Below are positions 4,866 to 9,004 of a stretch of 9,004 nt of DNA, piece by piece. The position numbers and the translations under genes are program-made. Source of the stretch: Verrucomicrobiales bacterium. Lineage in GTDB: Bacteria > Verrucomicrobiota > Verrucomicrobiia > Verrucomicrobiales > Akkermansiaceae. The stretch is taken from positions 1 to 9,004 of the forward strand of contig DMYM01000344.1 of NCBI GenBank assembly GCA_003483645.1, read 5' to 3'. Each line of letters opens with the position of its first letter. Position 1 is the first letter of the stretch. Under the pieces are notes generated by a model. It made no database searches. It saw nothing but the letters and a program-made list of their open reading frames with translations, and was not told the origin of the DNA.

Positions 4866-7148
4866 CTAATTCAGTTCCTTCTCGGTATATGGCACCCCGC
4901 CCTGTTTCCTGGTCGTTTCGCGGGACTCCTTGATGAAGGATTCCTCCATCTTCCCGGAACGGTTGCTCCAGGCATGGCGGATAAAGGTGAGGATATCGGC
5001 AATGTCCCTATCCGAGACAGTCGGGTTCATGGAGAGGCCGGGCATGGCTGCGGGCGGGGTATAGCGCTGGCCGGAAACCGTGATGGGGCCCTGCAGGCCG
5101 TGCAGCAGGGCCTTGGCGAGTCGTTTGGTGTCGCCGTTGACCCAGTCCGATTCGTCGAGGGGAGGGCCGAGATTCGGAAGGCCGGTGCCCTCGGCGCCGT
5201 GGCAGCCTATGCAGGCGACACGTCCCATGTAGAGTTTCTCTCCGCGCTGGAAGGAAGCGAGGTGTTCGCCCTTGATGGTGGGTGGTTTGATCTTCCTGGT
5301 GTTCCTGTGGAGGGCCTCCTGCAGCCACTTGTCCAGGTTCCCGTCATTGTAGCGCCCGTTATTGACGCCCAGGAAGACCGCTTCGCGGTCCTTGAGACCG
5401 GTGAAGGCGGCTTCCCGGACGAGGGGATTGCCACCATTGAGCTTGAGTTCTGTCACCAAGGCGTCGAGGGCCTGGGAGGAGCCGGTCTCCGCGAGGAGCC
5501 GGGCCTTGTAGATAGAGGCCTCACGGCCGGCCTTGAAGGCGGCAAGGGCAGGAAGGAGGGCGTTCTTGTCACCCTCGCTGAGCGAGAGGCCTGCCATGAG
5601 GGCAGAGGAGGAAAACTTCTCGTCGCCGGACTTGAGAGACCTTGCGACATGCCCGGCGTTGAGGAGTCCGAGGCCTTCAAGGCACCAGAGCGCGTGCAGG
5701 CGGGCGAGAGGCTTGCCGTCCTGCAGGATCCCCTCGAGGGCGTCCCTGGTCGTTTCATTGCCACGCTCGACGATGAGGCGTTGTGCGGTGTCCCGCCACC
5801 AGCCATTGGGATGGTTGAGATAGCGCGTTAGTTCGATGGCGGAGAGCTTTTCAAGACTGGGGGCCGGGCCTCGCCCCTGGTCCCTGTGGCGCAGACGGTA
5901 GATGCGACCATGTCCGCTGCCAGGCTTGTCGAGTCCACGGCTCAGGATCTGCTTGCGCAGGTAGGAGGTGACATAGGTCCGGTGCTGGATGATCCCATGG
6001 TACATGTCGAGGATGTAGAGGGAGTTGTCTGGAGCGGTATAGGCGTTGACCGGGCGGAAGCGCTCGTCAGTGGATGCGAGGAATTCCTTCTCGCCGAAGG
6101 TGTGTTCACCGATCAGTTTGCCGTTTCCGTCCTCGTAGCTGATGGCTTTGACGAGGTGACCAGTGGCCTCGGTGATGAAGGCGGTTCCATAGAGGTCTTT
6201 GCCGAGGCCGTGGCTGCGGAAGACAGTGAGGCCGGAAGCGCCGGTGGCATTGATGAGTTTGTAGTTCTCGGGTGAGACGGTGTTGCGCTGGTAGCCGCGG
6301 TTGACCCCGGGTGTGACACGGATGGGCCAGACCCGGTTGTCGCTGATGCGGACCGCGATCCCCGCCTTCATCTTGGAGTTGGTGTTCCCGTAAACGACAT
6401 TGGGGAAGGTGTAATCTCCGACCAGGAGGGTGCTGTTACTGTTGTGGAAGAGGCGCCCGTAATCATCACGGTCGATGCCCCATTGTCCGCGGAAATGGGT
6501 TTTTCCCATGACCCACCCGTCCTTGGTTCTTTTGTAGCGGCGGTCCGATTTGGCGTTGTAGATCCAGTTGTCGAGTCCGAGGACGAGACTGTTGGCCTTG
6601 TGCTCCACGTTGCCTCCCCGGGCGTAGTCCTTATCCACCATTACCCGCTTGCCAACCGGTTTGTTGCCGTCACGGCCCTGGAAGAACAGGCTCTCCTGAT
6701 TGGCCCACAGGATGCCGTCATCGAGAAGGTAGAGGCTGCGGGGGAGAAGGAGCTTCTCGAGAAAAATCGAGCGCTTGTCCACCCTGCCATCATCGTCACT
6801 GTCCGTCAGGATGGCGATGCGCCCCTGGGCAATGTTCTCACCTTTACCATTCACATCGGGCATATATCCGACCAGTTCGCAGATCCACATCTGCCCGTCG
6901 CCGTCGAACTTGAGTATGCATGGCATGTCGACCAGGGGTTCGGAAGCGACCTCCTCGATGACGAAGCCGGGAGCGAGTTGGAAGGATTTGAGGGCATCCT
7001 CAACCTTGAGGAAGGGCGCTGGCGGAATCACATCCTCAGGGACAAAGCTGGTCATGTTGTGGCCCTTCCGGTCGCCCTGCTGGCCTGCGAGGGGAGAGAT
7101 GAGGGCAATTGGGAGGGCGAGAAACGAAAACTGTCGGAGGAATGACAT
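4866..7148 (-). CDS. secreted PVC-type dehydrogenase-like beta-propeller protein with C-terminal cytochrome c domain
   Basis: A 760-residue exported protein, probably periplasmic, that likely oxidises a sugar or related substrate and passes electrons to its own haem. The substrate is unknown. Residues 1-22 form a signal peptide (SFLALPIALISPLAG). Residues about 55-420 resemble the Planctomycete/Verrucomicrobium membrane-bound dehydrogenase N-terminal domain, related to soluble glucose/sorbosone dehydrogenase propellers: GFVIEEVASEPLVDMPCILK, a DSDDDGRVD calcium-loop-like motif at 116-124, and RPVNAYTAPDNSLYILDMYH. Residues about 434-600 are HEAT-like helical repeats beginning NHPNGWWRDTAQRLI. 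The C-terminus is a class I cytochrome c domain with CIGCH at 646-650 (His650 as one haem ligand) and Met702 in PAAMPGLS as the likely second ligand. The start ATG at 7148 is fixed by the signal peptide; there is no clear Shine-Dalgarno. It stands alone, with the tatD remnant upstream and accA converging from downstream. Confidence 0.88.
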   Translation of the reverse strand: MSFLRQFSFLALPIALISPLAGQQGDRKGHNMTSFVPEDVIPPAPFLKVEDALKSFQLAPGFVIEEVASEPLVDMPCILKFDGDGQMWICELVGYMPDVNGKGENIAQGRIAILTDSDDDGRVDKRSIFLEKLLLPRSLYLLDDGILWANQESLFFQGRDGNKPVGKRVMVDKDYARGGNVEHKANSLVLGLDNWIYNAKSDRRYKRTKDGWVMGKTHFRGQWGIDRDDYGRLFHNSNSTLLVGDYTFPNVVYGNTNSKMKAGIAVRISDNRVWPIRVTPGVNRGYQRNTVSPENYKLINATGASGLTVFRSHGLGKDLYGTAFITEATGHLVKAISYEDGNGKLIGEHTFGEKEFLASTDERFRPVNAYTAPDNSLYILDMYHGIIQHRTYVTSYLRKQILSRGLDKPGSGHGRIYRLRHRDQGRGPAPSLEKLSAIELTRYLNHPNGWWRDTAQRLIVERGNETTRDALEGILQDGKPLARLHALWCLEGLGLLNAGHVARSLKSGDEKFSSSALMAGLSLSEGDKNALLPALAAFKAGREASIYKARLLAETGSSQALDALVTELKLNGGNPLVREAAFTGLKDREAVFLGVNNGRYNDGNLDKWLQEALHRNTRKIKPPTIKGEHLASFQRGEKLYMGRVACIGCHGAEGTGLPNLGPPLDESDWVNGDTKRLAKALLHGLQGPITVSGQRYTPPAAMPGLSMNPTVSDRDIADILTFIRHAWSNRSGKMEESFIKESRETTRKQGGVPYTEKELN

Positions 7149-7178
7149 GATGGAAGACCTTACAAAATCTGAGAGATA

Positions 7179-7207
7179 ATTCTATCGAAAACCCCGGGAC
7201 CCTCCAA
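7179..7207 (-). promoter_or_regulatory. promoter candidate for the cytochrome c gene
   Basis: Read on the minus strand, TTGGAG (7207-7202) is followed after exactly 17 bases by TAGAAT (7184-7179). The -10 matches five of six consensus bases and the -35 only the leading TTG. Transcription would start near 7172, leaving a leader of about 24 bases before the ATG at 7148. This is the most AT-rich patch near the gene. Its strength is uncertain. Confidence 0.33.
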
Positions 7208-7223
7208 TCCGCCTGGGCTTCAC

Positions 7224-8010
7224 TCAGAGGGATTCCAGGCCGAAAAACCGGCGGAAATTGTCGGCGAGGAGAACGCGGAGGTCGGATTCAGCCTGCCCCA
7301 GCACGTGTGCCAGACCACTGACGATGCGGGGCAGGTTGGCAGGATGATTGAGTGGCGGGCCTTCGTGGTCGCGGAGGAGGTGTTCCTGGTGCCGGTCCGG
7401 AGGGAGGATGTCGGAACCTTCCGGAAGGCGGCGCGGACCTTTTCCTTGTGCTCCTGGAGAAAATAGCCCGAAAAGGAGAATCGAGCACCAAGCGTGGCGA
7501 GGGCGGGGACGAGCTCGATCGAACCGCCGTAGGAATGCAGAAGAAAGCCACGGGTGGGGCGTCTGCTGGAGCGGAGGATCTCCATGAGAGGGCCCCAGGC
7601 CTGGAGACAGTGGATCGAGAGCGGGAGGTTGTGTTCTACCGCCAGGTTTAGTTGGAGCGTGAATTTTTCCCTTTGATCCTCGAAATGAGGATCCTCGATC
7701 TAACGGTCAAGGCCGCATTCACCGAGAAAGACTGTTCCGGAGTGCAGGGCGAGGGGAGGGTGCGCTTCAGTTTTTCCAGCCAGTCCGGACTGCGGCTCGC
7801 GATCTTCCAGGGGTGAAGGCCCAGTGAGGGCTGCAGCAGATCCGGATACCGGCGGGCCAGTGACATTACACGGGGCCAGTTGTCCTGACAGGTGCCGTTG
7901 ACGACGCAATGCCCGATCCGGGCCTTCCGCATGGCCGGGAGAAGCTCGGGGAAGCTATGCAGAAGCCGTTCGTCGTGAAGGTGATTGTGCGCGTCCAAGA
8001 GCGGCGTCAT
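7224..8010 (-). pseudogene. tatD: TatD-family metal-dependent hydrolase, inactivated by three lesions
   Basis: An intact TatD-family protein (amidohydrolase superfamily, metal-dependent DNase-type, about 265 residues) can be followed across three reading frames over 787 bases. Frame one starts at ATG 8010 with MTPLLDAHNHLHDERL (metal-binding HxH) and runs to LEKLKRTLP. A one-base loss in a C-rich run at about 7750-7762 shifts to frame two, which gives FLGECGLDR (metal-ligand Glu). An in-frame TAG at 7700-7702 then replaces the Trp usual after GLDR. Frame two resumes with IEDPHFEDQREKF, SIHCLQAWG and FLLHSYGGS and ends at AAFRKVP. There it jumps to frame three, DILPPDRHQEH ... NFRRFFGLESL, stopping at TGA 7224. 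At this last junction, near 7412, the conserved ETD segment is absent. The loss looks like about 34 bases by comparison with the remembered family consensus. Its ATG overlaps the mnmH stop (ATGA), so it was once translationally coupled. Three separate lesions make sequencing error unlikely. Confidence 0.88.
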
Positions 8011-9004
8011 GAAGAGAAGGCAGCTTCGGATTCCCTTAGCTGGCGGGCTGCCTGGTGGTAGCTTTCCATGGAGCAGTCCGGCAGGGCAAACTGTTCTGCA
8101 GGCGCCTGGTAGTTGGAGGTCGGCGAGCCCGGTCGGCGGTAGCAGAGATCATAGTGGTTCTCCAGCAGGGAGGTGACAAACTCAGGCCAGGTGCCCTGCA
8201 CGATCTGAGCTTGCCAGTCCGAGACCTGGGCATGTCCGCGCAGCTTGCCTAGCAGTTCGAGGAGGTTGGAGAGCGTTTCCGGTTCCTGGAGGAAGTGCCG
8301 GTAGTCTTCCAGAAGCAGTTTCACACGCTCCGGGACAGGCAGGGTGAGTTCGATTACGCGTGAAGCGGCGAATTGCTTCCAGAGGGCGGGCGGAAGGTAG
8401 ACGCTTCCAATGCGACTGGATTCGGCCTCCGCGAAAATGGGGAGGCACGGGTCGAATTTACTCAAGGCTGCGTGCAGGCGGTTCTCGAAGCGGCGTTGGC
8501 TGGGCTGTGTCCCAACCGTGCCGAGGAGTGATCCACGGTGGTTGGCCATCGCCTCCAGGTCGATGACCTGCGTGCCTTCCCTGGACAGGGCTTCCAGGAG
8601 GCGGGTCTTTCCTGTGCCGGTCAAGCCACTGATGATGCGAAACTGCAATTCGGGATTGGAGAACCGCCGGACGAGGTCGTCCATCACGAAGCGGCGATAG
8701 GCCTTGTATCCGCCCTCCAGGGTTCTGGCGCGCCAGCCGATCGAACGCAGGACAGTGGCGAAGGCCGCCGAACGTTGTCCGCCACGCCAGCAGTAGATCA
8801 GGGGTTTCCAGCCGGGTTCAACTCCGCTCAGGGGTCCGGCGAGGTGCCTGGCGATGGACTCACTGACGTAACGGGCACCGAGTTTGCGGCCCTTGAACGG
8901 GCTTTCCCGGTAGAGGATGCCAATCTCCACCCGTTGCTCGTTATCGAGGACCGGGAGATTCCGGGCGCCAGGCAGGTGGTCTTCCTCGAACTCAAGCGGA
9001 GTGC
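8007..9004 (-). CDS. mnmH: tRNA 2-selenouridine synthase, N-terminus off the right edge
   Basis: MnmH (SelU, YbbB) replaces the sulfur of 2-thiouridine at wobble position 34 of certain tRNAs (Lys, Glu, Gln) with selenium from selenophosphate, through a geranylated intermediate. The visible part is 331 residues; about 15-30 are probably missing before TPLEFEEDHLPGARNLPVLD, given a usual length of 350-365. Domain one is rhodanese-like, with the catalytic Cys (codon 8790-8792) in IYCWRGGQRSAAF and then LEGGYKAYRR. Domain two is a P-loop domain with Walker A GLTGTGKT (8604-8627), followed by VIDLEAMANHRGS and SQRRFENRLHAAL, all matching the family. AEAESSRIGSVYLPPALW is also typical. All key motifs are intact and the frame is continuous to the TGA at 8007-8009, which overlaps the ATG of the tatD remnant. 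selD, the selenophosphate synthetase gene often nearby, is not in the window. Confidence 0.95.
   Translation of the reverse strand, partial: TPLEFEEDHLPGARNLPVLDNEQRVEIGILYRESPFKGRKLGARYVSESIARHLAGPLSGVEPGWKPLIYCWRGGQRSAAFATVLRSIGWRARTLEGGYKAYRRFVMDDLVRRFSNPELQFRIISGLTGTGKTRLLEALSREGTQVIDLEAMANHRGSLLGTVGTQPSQRRFENRLHAALSKFDPCLPIFAEAESSRIGSVYLPPALWKQFAASRVIELTLPVPERVKLLLEDYRHFLQEPETLSNLLELLGKLRGHAQVSDWQAQIVQGTWPEFVTSLLENHYDLCYRRPGSPTSNYQAPAEQFALPDCSMESYHQAARQLRESEAAFSS

Noticed and set aside
4863..5831. A 322-codon + strand open frame, and similar long frames at 5886-6275 and 6444-7145, opposite the cytochrome c gene
   Set aside because: They are antisense shadows of the 760-residue minus-strand gene, which has a signal peptide, family motifs and a haem site. 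Their translations show no domain features and reflect high GC on the opposite strand.
7224..8010. Programmed frameshifting or stop-codon recoding as an explanation for the broken tatD
   Set aside because: Two frame changes plus an amber codon would all be needed, and the essential ETD segment would still be missing. The stop is TAG, so selenocysteine insertion at TGA does not apply despite the neighbouring selenium gene.
1..9004. CRISPR array, insertion sequence, prophage, tRNA or rRNA gene
   Set aside because: No regularly spaced repeats, transposase motifs, terminal inverted repeats or tRNA-like cloverleaf sequence were seen on either strand. Nearly all the window is explained by the listed genes.

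Overview
The window looks like chromosome from a GC-rich bacterium of the Verrucomicrobiota (PVC group). The strongest pointer is the 760-residue secreted protein at 4866-7148. It has the layout typical of the membrane-bound-dehydrogenase / cytochrome c proteins that are expanded in Planctomycetes and Verrucomicrobia: an N-terminal propeller, a HEAT-like middle and a C-terminal c-type haem domain. Weak or absent Shine-Dalgarno sequences before most genes fit the same group. The placement is inference, because no rRNA or marker phylogeny is available here.

Layout from left to right. Positions 1-831, minus strand: thiH (thiamine thiazole synthesis), cut by the left edge and missing its C-terminus. 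Positions 832-1074: a divergent intergenic region with a G-run cluster able to form a G-quadruplex on the + strand. Plus-strand block, 1075-4812: a two-helix membrane protein with a PH-like domain; acyl carrier protein acpP followed by a convincing intrinsic terminator; a conserved-looking protein of unknown function; a membrane-anchored LysM protein whose C-terminus looks like an L,D-transpeptidase domain that has lost its catalytic cysteine motif; and accA (acetyl-CoA carboxylase carboxyltransferase alpha subunit). Minus-strand block, 4866-9004: the secreted cytochrome c protein, a tatD-family metal-dependent hydrolase broken by three independent lesions, and mnmH/selU (tRNA 2-selenouridine synthase), cut by the right edge so that its N-terminus is missing.

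How the genes relate. acpP and accA both serve fatty-acid synthesis, and the genes between them include an envelope protein, so the plus block mixes lipid supply with envelope functions. mnmH and tatD overlap by four bases (ATGA) and were once a translationally coupled pair; tatD is now a pseudogene. mnmH implies that the organism makes selenophosphate. No mobile element, CRISPR array, tRNA or rRNA is visible. Nothing here amounts to a new multi-gene system. The items most worth a second look are the inactive transpeptidase-like protein, the tatD decay, and the unknown genes at 1075 and 2379.
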